Assembly: GCF_000282975.1 (NCBI RefSeq)
Contig: NZ_ALJC01000075.1
Location: 124,001 to 188,000, forward strand
Source: Pseudomonas psychrophila HA-4
Lineage (GTDB): Bacteria; Pseudomonadota; Gammaproteobacteria; Pseudomonadales; Pseudomonadaceae
Reading direction: 5' to 3'
Length of the DNA: 64,000 nucleotides
The stretch's first letter is position 1; the number at the start of each line of letters is the position of its first letter. Positions 1 to 8,418 of the stretch are shown here, piece after piece. The notes under the pieces were generated by a model, which saw only the letters and a list, made by a program, of their open reading frames with translations, was not told where the DNA came from and did not search any database. The position numbers were made by a program, and so were the translations under genes.

Positions 1-1
1 T

Positions 2-2239
2 TTACCGACGGTTGGGCCTGCGCCACTGCCCAAACTCCCGATACTGGAAAGCACTGATCCGCTGCCGAGTTGGACGGTGACCCGCACCTTCGAACAGATG
101 GGACGTGCGACCGATACGCTACTGCTGGGCATCAACAGTGCAGAACACGTTGAGTTCAGCCTGCGCCGCGACCGGATAGCCAGCGATGCCAGTCTGCAAC
201 TGGACTACACGCCCTCACCTTCCTTGATCCCGACGTTGTCGCATATCCGGGTCTACTTGAATGACGTGTTGATGGGCGTGCTGCCAATTGAAAAAGAGCA
301 ATTGGGGCGTCAGACCCGCCAGAAAATGGCCCTCGATCCGCGACTGGTCTCGGACTTCAATCGCATTCGCCTGGAGTTCATCGGGCATTACACCGATATC
401 TGCGAAGACCCGGCCAACAACACCTTGTGGGTCAACATCAGTCGGGGCAGTAGCATCACCCTGCAAGAGCAGGCTTTGAGCCTGACCAATGATCTGGCGT
501 ATTTCCCGCTGCCATTCTTTGATCCCCGCAACAGCGGCAAGCTGGAGTTGCCGTTCGTATTTGCCGCCAACCCGACCCTTGGCGAGCAGCGCGCCGCCGC
601 TATTCTGGCTTCCTACTTTGGCAGTCAGGCCAACTGGCGCGGCTCCAAGTTTGCTGTCTCGTTTGATGCGCTCCCCAGCGTGTCAAGCAAAGAAGCCACA
701 CAGCCTTCTGTGGTATTTGCCACCAACGATCACCGTCCGGCGTTTATGCGTGATCTGGAGAAGTTTCCGGCCGTTAATGCACCCGTGGTGGCGTTAATTG
801 ACCACCCGGATGCGCCTTACAGCAAAGTATTGCTGGTGATGGGTCGCAACGAAGACGACCTGACCACCGCAGCAAAGGCTCTCGCCCTGGGCGGTAACCT
901 ATTGCGCGGCTCACGCGTCACTATCGACAACGTTCAGGAGTTGCAACCGCGTAAGCCTTACGACGCCCCGGCCTGGATGCGGACCGACCGCCCCGTGCGT
1001 TTTGCCGAGCTGATTACCTACCCTCAACAATTACAGGTCAGCGGGTTACAGCCGCGCCCCATTACCCTGGATGTGAACCTGCCCCCCGACCTGTTTGTGT
1101 GGCGCAACCAGGGTATCCCGCTGCGCACCCAATACCGCTACACCGCGCCATCGGCCAATGATGATTCGCGCTTGAACATCAGCCTCAATGATCAGTTCAT
1201 CACCAGCCTGCCGCTATTGCGCAAAGACACCAGCAGCTTTGAAGAACTGCGGTTGTCGGTGTTGTCCAATGATTCGGCCAACGTTAACGACAAACTGATT
1301 GTGCCGTCGCTGAAAATTGGCGACCGCAACCGTCTGCGCTTTGATTTCAATTTCGCCAGTACCGTGGGCAGCGCCCAACGTGATCGTTGCCAGACTATTT
1401 TGCCGGCCAACACCCAAGCGATCATCGACGAAGACTCCACCATCGACCTGTCTGGCTATCACCACTACATCAGCATGCCGGACCTCAAGGCTTTTGCTCG
1501 CAGCGGTTTCCCGTTCAGCCGTATGGCCGATTTGTCGGAATCGATTGTGGTGGTCCCAAGCAAAGGCACCGCCACGCAAATCAGCACCTTGCTGGAAGCT
1601 ATCGCGAGTATTTCCGCCCGTTCTGGCTATCCGGCCTTTGGCGTGCGCTTGAGTGATGATTGGCAATCGGCCTCAAAGGAAGATGTCGACCTGCTGCTAT
1701 TGGGCGAAATGGCGCCCGAGATGCGTGACAACCCGGACCTGAGCCTGTTGTTGCAACGCCAACACGACATGCTGGTTCAGCCTTACGGCAACAGCACCCT
1801 CGATGCCACCAATCGCCGTGGCCCTTCAATCGACGGGCGCAATCAGCCGGCCAACCGTATTGAAGTCACCGCCCACGCCCCTATCGCGGCCATGGTTGGC
1901 ATGCAGTCGCCGACCCATAACCAACGCAGCATTGTGGCGTTGCTGGGCAATGACGATGCCGACTACAGCCTGCTACGTGAGGCACTCAGCGACAGCGGAA
2001 AAATGGACGCTGTGGCGGGTTCAGTGGCATTGATCCGCAGCAGCGGCATTTATAGTCAATTGGTGGGTGAGCAATATTACGTCGGTAATCTGCCGTGGTA
2101 CCTGCTGCTGTGGTATCAGCTGTCCGAGCACCCAGTGTTTCTGGCCATTCTTGCGGTTATCAGCGTATTGCTGAGCGCCTTCCTGCTGTGGCGCGCACTG
2201 AGCTGGGCTGCCAACCGCCGCCTCCATAAGGACGACTGA
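2..2239 (+). CDS. bcsB: Cellulose synthase regulatory subunit BcsB (5' end cut off)
   Basis: BcsB is the periplasmic, membrane-anchored subunit that partners the BcsA cellulose synthase and guides the glucan across the periplasm. The reading frame is open to the left edge of the window, so the start codon and signal peptide are missing; 745 residues are visible against about 750-800 for the family. Carbohydrate-binding and flavodoxin-like modules alternate through the body. The C-terminus has the diagnostic single transmembrane helix (about 30 residues after PWYLLLWYQL) followed by a short basic tail (RRLHKDD). The stop lies 3 bases before bcsC, so the two genes are one transcription unit. 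The family call is from overall similarity and the bcsC neighbour; bcsA must lie to the left. Confidence 0.9.
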   Translation, partial: LPTVGPAPLPKLPILESTDPLPSWTVTRTFEQMGRATDTLLLGINSAEHVEFSLRRDRIASDASLQLDYTPSPSLIPTLSHIRVYLNDVLMGVLPIEKEQLGRQTRQKMALDPRLVSDFNRIRLEFIGHYTDICEDPANNTLWVNISRGSSITLQEQALSLTNDLAYFPLPFFDPRNSGKLELPFVFAANPTLGEQRAAAILASYFGSQANWRGSKFAVSFDALPSVSSKEATQPSVVFATNDHRPAFMRDLEKFPAVNAPVVALIDHPDAPYSKVLLVMGRNEDDLTTAAKALALGGNLLRGSRVTIDNVQELQPRKPYDAPAWMRTDRPVRFAELITYPQQLQVSGLQPRPITLDVNLPPDLFVWRNQGIPLRTQYRYTAPSANDDSRLNISLNDQFITSLPLLRKDTSSFEELRLSVLSNDSANVNDKLIVPSLKIGDRNRLRFDFNFASTVGSAQRDRCQTILPANTQAIIDEDSTIDLSGYHHYISMPDLKAFARSGFPFSRMADLSESIVVVPSKGTATQISTLLEAIASISARSGYPAFGVRLSDDWQSASKEDVDLLLLGEMAPEMRDNPDLSLLLQRQHDMLVQPYGNSTLDATNRRGPSIDGRNQPANRIEVTAHAPIAAMVGMQSPTHNQRSIVALLGNDDADYSLLREALSDSGKMDAVAGSVALIRSSGIYSQLVGEQYYVGNLPWYLLLWYQLSEHPVFLAILAVISVLLSAFLLWRALSWAANRRLHKDD

Positions 2240-2242
2240 CCT

Positions 2243-5200
2243 GTGAATGGCCTGCGTGGGACAACAACAAGAGTTATGACATGGGCATTTTTGCTTGGCG
2301 GCCTGTCCACTGTAGCCATGGCGCAACCGGTCAACGTGCAAGACCAGCAACAGTGGTTGCTGGAACAAGTACGCATTGGCGAGGCCTTGTATCAGGAAGA
2401 CCTAGTGCGTGACTCGCTGGCACGGCTCTGGCTGATTGCCCCCAACAACCCCCAAGCGTTGGCGGCGTCAGTACGTCAGGCCTTGCTGGACAAGAACCCG
2501 GCGTTGGCCAAACAACGCCTTGACCGGCTGCAACAGTTGGCGCCTGACTCTGCGGCGCTGCGGCAGGCCCAAAACCTGATGAAGCTGCAAGACCCACAAA
2601 GCCAGAAGCACCTGCAGCAGGCGCGCCTGTTTGCCGCCGCTGGCCGCCCTGAGGAAGCCGCTGCTATTTTTGAGCAACTGTTCGGCAATGCCCCGCCGGA
2701 CTTCGCCACCACCTTGGAATACCTGCGCATTCGCAGCAACATTGCCGGGCAGCGCCCTCGGGTGATTGACCAACTTAAAGCGCTGGACGTGCAATACCCA
2801 GGCAATATCGGGTTGCGCCAAACCTTGGCTGATTTGCTGTTTCGCGAAAAGCGAGAAGCCGAAGCGCTGGTGGTCTTGCATCAACTGTCCACCAACCCCA
2901 TTGCCAGCAATGCCGCCGCACAACGTGAATATGAGTACCTAAGCACCCTGCCGATCGACCGCTCCACCACGCTGGCTTGGCAAGCGTACCTACAACGCTA
3001 TCCGCGCTCCCCGGCACTGACCGACGCCACTAAAAAACTCCAAGATCAACAGCACTTGCTCAATGATCCTGCTTGGGTTGCAGGGGCTAAAGGCAAACAG
3101 ATGATTGATCAGTCGCGCAATCCGGTCGCCGCTGAGGCCCTGTTGCGCCGTGCGCTCAAGCAGTACCCCGATGACCCAACCCTGTACGGCGCGCTGGGCA
3201 TGGCCTTGTTTCGGCAAAGCCGGTATGACGCAGCCAACGCAGCGTTCACCACGGCGCGTAGCAAAGAACAAGACACGTCCAACATCAGCAAATGGCAAGA
3301 CCTGTTAGACGCCAGCCGCTATCGGATGCTGCTGAGTCAAGGTGACAAAGCCTTGCAGCGAAACGACTTCAACGCCGCGCGCAATGCCTACCAACAGGCA
3401 CGTAGAGCCAAACCACGTGACGCTGAACCGCTGATCGGCTTGGCCGACGTGGCCTTGGCTAAGCACGACACCGCGCAGGCCGAGACCTTATTGCTTCAAG
3501 CTCGGCGCCTGGAACCCGGCAATGGCAGTGCCGTGCGCGGGCTGGTGCGTTTGTACACGACGCAGTCACCGGATAAGGCCAAACAGTTTCTGGATAGCTT
3601 GCCACCGGCTCGGCAAAAAGAATTTGCCGCCGCCCGGCAAAGCTTGGAACTGGACGAACTGAACCGGCAAGCCGATGCGGCCAACGAGCGTCAAGACTGG
3701 CCGCACATGGTCACGCTGCTCAGCAAAATTCGCAACCTGACGCCTGATGAGCCGTGGCTAACCTATCGACTGGCCAATGCCCAACGCTCCATCAATCAAC
3801 GGGGTGCGGCCGACGACAGCTTCAAACAGCTGATGCAGCGTCAGGGAAAAAATCCTGAAGCGCTATACGCCTACGCACTGTACCTGTCCAATTCCGACCG
3901 GGATGCCAGCGCCCTGAGCGTGCTGGAGCAACTCCCCAACGCGCAATGGACCGATTCGATGCGTGATCTGCATGCCCGTCTGCAACGCAACGTGCTGCTG
4001 GCCCGTGTCGACAGCCTGCGCAAAGCAGGCCAAGAGCCGCAAGCCATCGCCCTGCTGTTGCAAAAGCCAGACAACGACGACTTGTTGACACTTGCTGGCT
4101 GGGCGCAAGAACGCCAAGACTACGTGCACGCGCAAAAACTCTTTGAGCAGGTGCTGCGCCGGGACCCGGGCAACATTGACGCTCGCTTGGGGCAAATCGA
4201 AACCCTGGTGGAGCGCCAGCAACTGGCCGCTGCCCGCCGCCAGCTTGATCAGTTCAAACCCGCACCGGCTACGCCATTGACGCCTGCGCAGCAACGACAA
4301 GTGGCCAATGCCTGGGCGGCTGTTGGCGAACCTGGCAACGCGCAGGCCCTGTATGCAGAACTGCTCAAAACCCCGCAAGCCGACCCGCTGATGTACCGCG
4401 ATGCGGCGCGCCTGATTTCCGCTAAACAGCCGCAACAAGCGTTGGACTATTACGCCCAAGGTATGGCCAACGTCGGACTGCTGAACCAGGCACAGGCCAA
4501 CCCGCGTGATAACCGCGCCATGACCCTGGCCAGCCGTGAAAAAGACAACGACCTATGGCTTGCACGCAGCCTACGCAGTGACGTGGATGAACTGTATCAG
4601 CGGCAAAATCCGACCCTGCACCTGTACACCGACTACGGCTGGCGAGCGGACGATGCGTCGGCGGGTACCTCCGACACTGATACCCAGACCACCATCCTGC
4701 AATTGGACTTGCCGATTACCGATGGCAGCGGTTTTGTTCGGGCTGAGCAGATCGATATGGACGCGGGCAAATTCGACGCTGACGAAGACGGCTATGTGCG
4801 CGAGGCTTACGGAACTTGCGCGGTGGCAGTCAATCGCAAAGACACTGATGAGCCGAATTATTCGGGCTGCGAAGACCGTTCACAGTCGGCAAGAGGCACC
4901 ACCATGGCAGCCGGTTGGAAAAACCAAACGTGGAATGTCGACATTGGCCGCACCCCGGACACCTTCAAAGTGCCCAATTGGCTCGGGGGTGTGGCATACA
5001 GCAACACAATTGGCTCGTTGGGCTGGACCCTGACTGGCTCGCGCCGTCCGTTGAGCAACTCGATCCTGTCGTATGCCGGGGCCACAGATCCCAATACAGG
5101 GGTGACGTGGGGTGGTGTCACCTCCAACGGCCTTACCTTAAGCCTGAGTCATGATGAAGGCGGCGTTGACGGTGTATGGGCGAGCTTCGGCCAGCACTGG

Positions 5201-5794
5201 TTGCGGGGTGAAAACGTCGAAAATAACCACAAAAACACGGCCATGGCCGGTTACTACTACCGTTTGGTCGAACGTGCCGATGAGCGCTTGCGTACTGGAT
5301 TGACGGTGATGTACTGGAGTTATGACAAAGACTTGAGTGAGTACACCTTGGGTCAGGGTGGGTATTACAGCCCGCAGCAATACTTTTCGCTCGGAGTACC
5401 GCTCAACTACGCGTGGCGGACTTCTAACTGGTCGGTGTCACTGGAAAGCTCTGTGGGTTGGTCGTTTGCAAAGACCACATCCCACGATCTTTATCCGTTG
5501 AGTGGGCTCAACGACAAGATTTTGAATGTGGTTGATGAGCAAGGTTTCAAACTGGCAAAGCCATTAGGTGAAACCTCTGGCGGAACCAGTAATGGGGTTG
5601 GCATACGCCTGCAAGGGCTGGTTGAGCGCAGGCTGTCGGACAACTTGGTATTGGGCGGTGGGTTGCTTTATCAGCACAGCGAAGGCTATGCCCCGAGCCG
5701 GGCCATGCTTTATCTGCGTTATACCTTTGATACTTGGCAAGGCAATTTGCCCTTGCCGATACAGCCGTTGATTCCTTATGCGGATTTTAGATAA
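2243..5794 (+). CDS. bcsC: Cellulose synthase outer-membrane export protein BcsC
   Basis: BcsC forms the outer-membrane exit for cellulose: a periplasmic TPR solenoid followed by a 16-strand barrel. The 1,183-residue product has a signal peptide ending near AMAQP. Tandem TPR units run from about residue 30 to 760, and the C-terminal barrel begins near residue 770 with aromatic, glycine-rich strands and ends in a terminal F-R after YADF. A GTG start is chosen because AAGGA sits 10 bases upstream; an in-frame ATG 12 codons in would still keep the signal peptide. It follows bcsB directly, with no bcsZ cellulase gene between, unlike the wss operon order B-C-D(bcsZ)-E that I know from P. fluorescens SBW25. 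No wssF-I acetylation genes follow. Confidence 0.93.
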   Translation: MNGLRGTTTRVMTWAFLLGGLSTVAMAQPVNVQDQQQWLLEQVRIGEALYQEDLVRDSLARLWLIAPNNPQALAASVRQALLDKNPALAKQRLDRLQQLAPDSAALRQAQNLMKLQDPQSQKHLQQARLFAAAGRPEEAAAIFEQLFGNAPPDFATTLEYLRIRSNIAGQRPRVIDQLKALDVQYPGNIGLRQTLADLLFREKREAEALVVLHQLSTNPIASNAAAQREYEYLSTLPIDRSTTLAWQAYLQRYPRSPALTDATKKLQDQQHLLNDPAWVAGAKGKQMIDQSRNPVAAEALLRRALKQYPDDPTLYGALGMALFRQSRYDAANAAFTTARSKEQDTSNISKWQDLLDASRYRMLLSQGDKALQRNDFNAARNAYQQARRAKPRDAEPLIGLADVALAKHDTAQAETLLLQARRLEPGNGSAVRGLVRLYTTQSPDKAKQFLDSLPPARQKEFAAARQSLELDELNRQADAANERQDWPHMVTLLSKIRNLTPDEPWLTYRLANAQRSINQRGAADDSFKQLMQRQGKNPEALYAYALYLSNSDRDASALSVLEQLPNAQWTDSMRDLHARLQRNVLLARVDSLRKAGQEPQAIALLLQKPDNDDLLTLAGWAQERQDYVHAQKLFEQVLRRDPGNIDARLGQIETLVERQQLAAARRQLDQFKPAPATPLTPAQQRQVANAWAAVGEPGNAQALYAELLKTPQADPLMYRDAARLISAKQPQQALDYYAQGMANVGLLNQAQANPRDNRAMTLASREKDNDLWLARSLRSDVDELYQRQNPTLHLYTDYGWRADDASAGTSDTDTQTTILQLDLPITDGSGFVRAEQIDMDAGKFDADEDGYVREAYGTCAVAVNRKDTDEPNYSGCEDRSQSARGTTMAAGWKNQTWNVDIGRTPDTFKVPNWLGGVAYSNTIGSLGWTLTGSRRPLSNSILSYAGATDPNTGVTWGGVTSNGLTLSLSHDEGGVDGVWASFGQHWLRGENVENNHKNTAMAGYYYRLVERADERLRTGLTVMYWSYDKDLSEYTLGQGGYYSPQQYFSLGVPLNYAWRTSNWSVSLESSVGWSFAKTTSHDLYPLSGLNDKILNVVDEQGFKLAKPLGETSGGTSNGVGIRLQGLVERRLSDNLVLGGGLLYQHSEGYAPSRAMLYLRYTFDTWQGNLPLPIQPLIPYADFR

Positions 5795-5812
5795 TCACGA
5801 GCCTTGTGGTTT

Positions 5813-5862
5813 AGCGGCTACAACAGCTATTTGTAGCCGCTGCCGAAGGCTGCGATCGGGTG
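5813..5862. repeat. REP-like hairpin after bcsC
   Basis: Perfect 11-bp arms AGCGGCTACAA (5813-5823) and TTGTAGCCGCT (5831-5841) flank a 7-base loop, followed by GCCGAAGGCTGCGATCGG. The last part matches the typical Pseudomonas repetitive extragenic palindrome (TGTAGCCGCTGCCG...GGCTGCGATCG) as I remember it. It lies just after the bcsC stop and probably also ends or stabilises that transcript, although no T tract follows. Confidence 0.65.
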
Positions 5863-5876
5863 CGAAGCGGCCGCGC

Positions 5877-5990
5877 TTACGAATGGCTGCTCCAAAACAT
5901 GGCGGCCGCCGCCACTAGGATGATTAAAAACAGGATGGCCCATGCATCGACCTTGCTCGCGGTTTTACGCGCTTTGACTGGAGTACTCAT
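5877..5990 (-). CDS. 37-residue single-pass membrane protein, unknown function
   Basis: On the minus strand an ATG at 5990 opens a 37-codon frame ending with TAA at 5877. The product has a polar, basic N-terminus (MSTPVKARKTASKVDAW), one hydrophobic helix of about 16-18 residues (AILFLIILVAAAAMFW) and a short tail (SSHS). The upstream spacing region carries AAGGCG 5 bases before the ATG, a weak ribosome-binding site. Composition and the clean TM architecture look like a real small membrane protein rather than a chance frame, and the plus-strand frame over the same bases is its shadow. I do not recognise a function. It lies between the convergent end of bcsC and cysI, which is read away from it. 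Confidence 0.6.
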   Translation of the reverse strand: MSTPVKARKTASKVDAWAILFLIILVAAAAMFWSSHS

Positions 5991-6233
5991 CGCATCGCCT
6001 TTTTTCGGTTTTATGGGTGAATACTTAGATGACTGCCTTTTAGTTAAGACCCTCAATGCCCTTTCAACAAGTAAGTGATTGAGAATTAACCTCTTATAGT
6101 CGTTTTGGTTCTTTGCATATGCTTAAACATCACTTTTGCGCATAACTACAAACTGGTATCGTGCCACCGCTCCGTGGGGAGTGCGCGGCCGTGCGCGCAG
6201 ATAAGCTGTTAGCAGCCTGAGAACAGGACCTAT

Positions 6234-7892
6234 ATGTACGTATATGACGAGTACGATCAGCGGATCATCGAGGACCGCGTAAAGCAGTTCCGAGATCAGA
6301 CCCGACGCTATCTGGCAGGGGAGCTGAGCGAAGAAGAGTTCCGCCCCCTGCGCCTGCAAAATGGCCTTTATGTTCAACGTTTTGCCCCAATGCTGCGGGT
6401 CGCTGTGCCGTATGGCCAGTTGACTTCGCGTCAAGCGCGAATGATGGCAAAGATTGCCCGCGACTATGACAAGGGCTATGCCCACATCAGTACCCGTCAG
6501 AACGTGCAGTTCAACTGGCCTGCACTGGAAGATATTCCAGACATCCTGGAAGAACTGGCCACCGTACAAATGCACGCGATCCAGACCAGCGGTAACTGTC
6601 TGCGTAACGTCACCACTGACCAGTTCGCAGGTGTTGCGGCTGACGAGTTGATTGACTCGCGCCCATGGTGCGAGATCGTTCGTCAATGGACGACTTTCCA
6701 CCCGGAATTCGCTTACCTGCCACGCAAGTTCAAGATTGCGATCAATGGCTCGGCGTCCGACCGTGCTGCCATCGAAGTGCATGACATTGGCCTAGAGCCG
6801 GTGTTCAACGAAGCCGGGGAATTGGGCTTCCGCGTTTTGGTCGGTGGCGGCCTGGGCCGTACCCCGGTCGTTGGCGCATTCATTAATGAGTTCCTGCCGT
6901 GGCCAGATTTGTTGAGTTACCTCGAAGCCATCCTGCGGGTTTATAACCGCTATGGCCGTCGTGACAACAAGTACAAGGCTCGGATCAAGATCCTAGTTAA
7001 AGCCCTGACCCCTGAAGTGTTCGCTGAGCGTGTCGAATCTGAAATGGTTCACCTGCGCGGCGGCTCCAATACCCTGACCGAAGCTGAAGTTCAGCGTATT
7101 GCCAAGCACTTTGTGGATCCAGACTACAAAGCCCTCCCCGACTTCGGCGCCGAACTGGCTGAACTCGACAAGCAGCATCCAGGCTTCGCTCGCTGGCGTT
7201 CCCGCAACACCTTGGCGCACAAGAAACCGGGCTATGTGGCCGTTACCCTGTCGCTGAAACCAACCGGTGTCGCGCCGGGCGACGTTACCGACAAACAGTG
7301 GGACGGCATCGCCGATATGGCTGACCGTTACAGCTTCGGTCAGTTGCGCACCTCTCACGAGCAAAACATCATCCTGGCCGATGTTGAAGAGAACCAACTG
7401 TTCGCCATGTGGGGCGAGTTGCGCGAGCAAGGTTTCGCCACGCCGAACATTGGCCTGCTGACCGACATGATCTGCTGCCCTGGCGGCGATTTCTGTTCAC
7501 TGGCCAACGCCAAGTCGATCCCGATTGCCGAATCGATCCAGCGTCGCTTTGAAGACCTGGACTATCTGTTCGACATCGGCGAACTAGACCTCAATATCTC
7601 CGGCTGCATGAACGCTTGTGGTCACCACCACGTCGGTCACATAGGGATCTTGGGTGTAGACAAGAAAGGTGCTGAGTTCTACCAGGTTTCACTGGGCGGC
7701 AGCGCCAGCCGTGACGCCAGCCTTGGCAAGATCCTCGGCCCATCGTTCGCGCAAGAAGACATGCCGGATGTGATTGAAAAGCTGATCGACGTGTATGTTG
7801 AAAAACGCAATGAAGATGAGCGTTTTATCGACACGTATCAACGTATCGGCATCGACCCTTTCAAGGAGCGCGTCTATGCAGCGAATCATTAA
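6234..7892 (+). CDS. cysI: Nitrite/sulfite reductase, haemoprotein subunit (CysI type)
   Basis: Ferredoxin- or NADPH-linked reductase that reduces sulfite to sulfide with six electrons in assimilatory sulfur metabolism (cytoplasm). The 552-residue protein has the duplicated ferredoxin-like halves of the family. It also has the [4Fe-4S]-sirohaem cysteine pattern C-x5-C (CPGGDFC) and, about 40 residues later, C-x3-C (CMNAC) followed by GHHHVGHIG. The ATG at 6234 follows GAGAACAGGACCTAT. The downstream DUF934 gene overlaps its last 17 bases, and this two-gene arrangement is conserved in Pseudomonas. Physiologically this is the sulfite reductase of Pseudomonas; a nitrite role is less likely given DUF934. 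Confidence 0.92.
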   Translation: MYVYDEYDQRIIEDRVKQFRDQTRRYLAGELSEEEFRPLRLQNGLYVQRFAPMLRVAVPYGQLTSRQARMMAKIARDYDKGYAHISTRQNVQFNWPALEDIPDILEELATVQMHAIQTSGNCLRNVTTDQFAGVAADELIDSRPWCEIVRQWTTFHPEFAYLPRKFKIAINGSASDRAAIEVHDIGLEPVFNEAGELGFRVLVGGGLGRTPVVGAFINEFLPWPDLLSYLEAILRVYNRYGRRDNKYKARIKILVKALTPEVFAERVESEMVHLRGGSNTLTEAEVQRIAKHFVDPDYKALPDFGAELAELDKQHPGFARWRSRNTLAHKKPGYVAVTLSLKPTGVAPGDVTDKQWDGIADMADRYSFGQLRTSHEQNIILADVEENQLFAMWGELREQGFATPNIGLLTDMICCPGGDFCSLANAKSIPIAESIQRRFEDLDYLFDIGELDLNISGCMNACGHHHVGHIGILGVDKKGAEFYQVSLGGSASRDASLGKILGPSFAQEDMPDVIEKLIDVYVEKRNEDERFIDTYQRIGIDPFKERVYAANH

Positions 7893-8370
7893 GAACAACG
7901 AAGTCATCGACGAAACCTGGCACTTGCTGCCAAAGGACGCGAGCTTCGATGGTATTTCCAACTGCGACGACCTGATCGTTCCGTTGGCTTTGTGGCGCGA
8001 GCATGGTCACGCCCTCAAGGCCCGCGATGGCGGCCTGGGTGTGTGGCTGGACAGCGATGAAGAAGCTGAAGAAATTGGCGAAGACGTGGCGAACTTCCAA
8101 GTGATTGCCTTGAACTTCCCAGCCTTCACTGATGGGCGCAGCTACTCCAACGCCCGTCTGCTACGTGACCGTTATGGTTTTAAAGGTGAATTACGGGCGA
8201 TTGGCGATGTATTGCGCGATCAGTTGTTCTACCTGCATCGCTGCGGGTTCGACGCATTTGCCATTCGCGCTGACAAAGACCCGTATGAAGCACTGGAAGG
8301 CCTGAAGGATTTTTCGGTGACTTATCAGTCTTCAACCGATGAGCCTATGCCCCTGTTCCGTCGCCGTTGA
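7876..8370 (+). CDS. DUF934 protein, sulfite-reductase partner
   Basis: 164-residue cytoplasmic protein of the DUF934 family, which is almost always encoded directly after a CysI-type reductase and is often annotated as an oxidoreductase subunit of sulfite reduction; the biochemical role is not settled. The conserved block around FPAFTDGRSYSNARLLRDRY is present, as is the family ending near PLFRRR. The ATG at 7876 is chosen over an upstream in-frame ATG because AAGGAG lies 7 bases before it and because the family begins at MQRIIKNN. The start overlaps cysI by 17 bases, so translation is probably coupled. Confidence 0.9.
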   Translation: MQRIIKNNEVIDETWHLLPKDASFDGISNCDDLIVPLALWREHGHALKARDGGLGVWLDSDEEAEEIGEDVANFQVIALNFPAFTDGRSYSNARLLRDRYGFKGELRAIGDVLRDQLFYLHRCGFDAFAIRADKDPYEALEGLKDFSVTYQSSTDEPMPLFRRR

Positions 8371-8376
8371 TCCGCA

Positions 8377-8410
8377 GAAAGGTTCTGGACCCTCTAATCC
8401 AGGACCTTTC
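8377..8410. terminator. Hairpin between convergent genes
   Basis: Arms GAAAGGTTCTGGA and TCCAGGACCTTTC (one mismatch) flank CCCTCTAA. It sits between the converging ends of the DUF934 gene and the toxin gene. No clear T tract follows on either side, so it is a probable transcript end rather than a textbook intrinsic terminator. Confidence 0.5.
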
Positions 8411-8418
8411 AACCCGCT

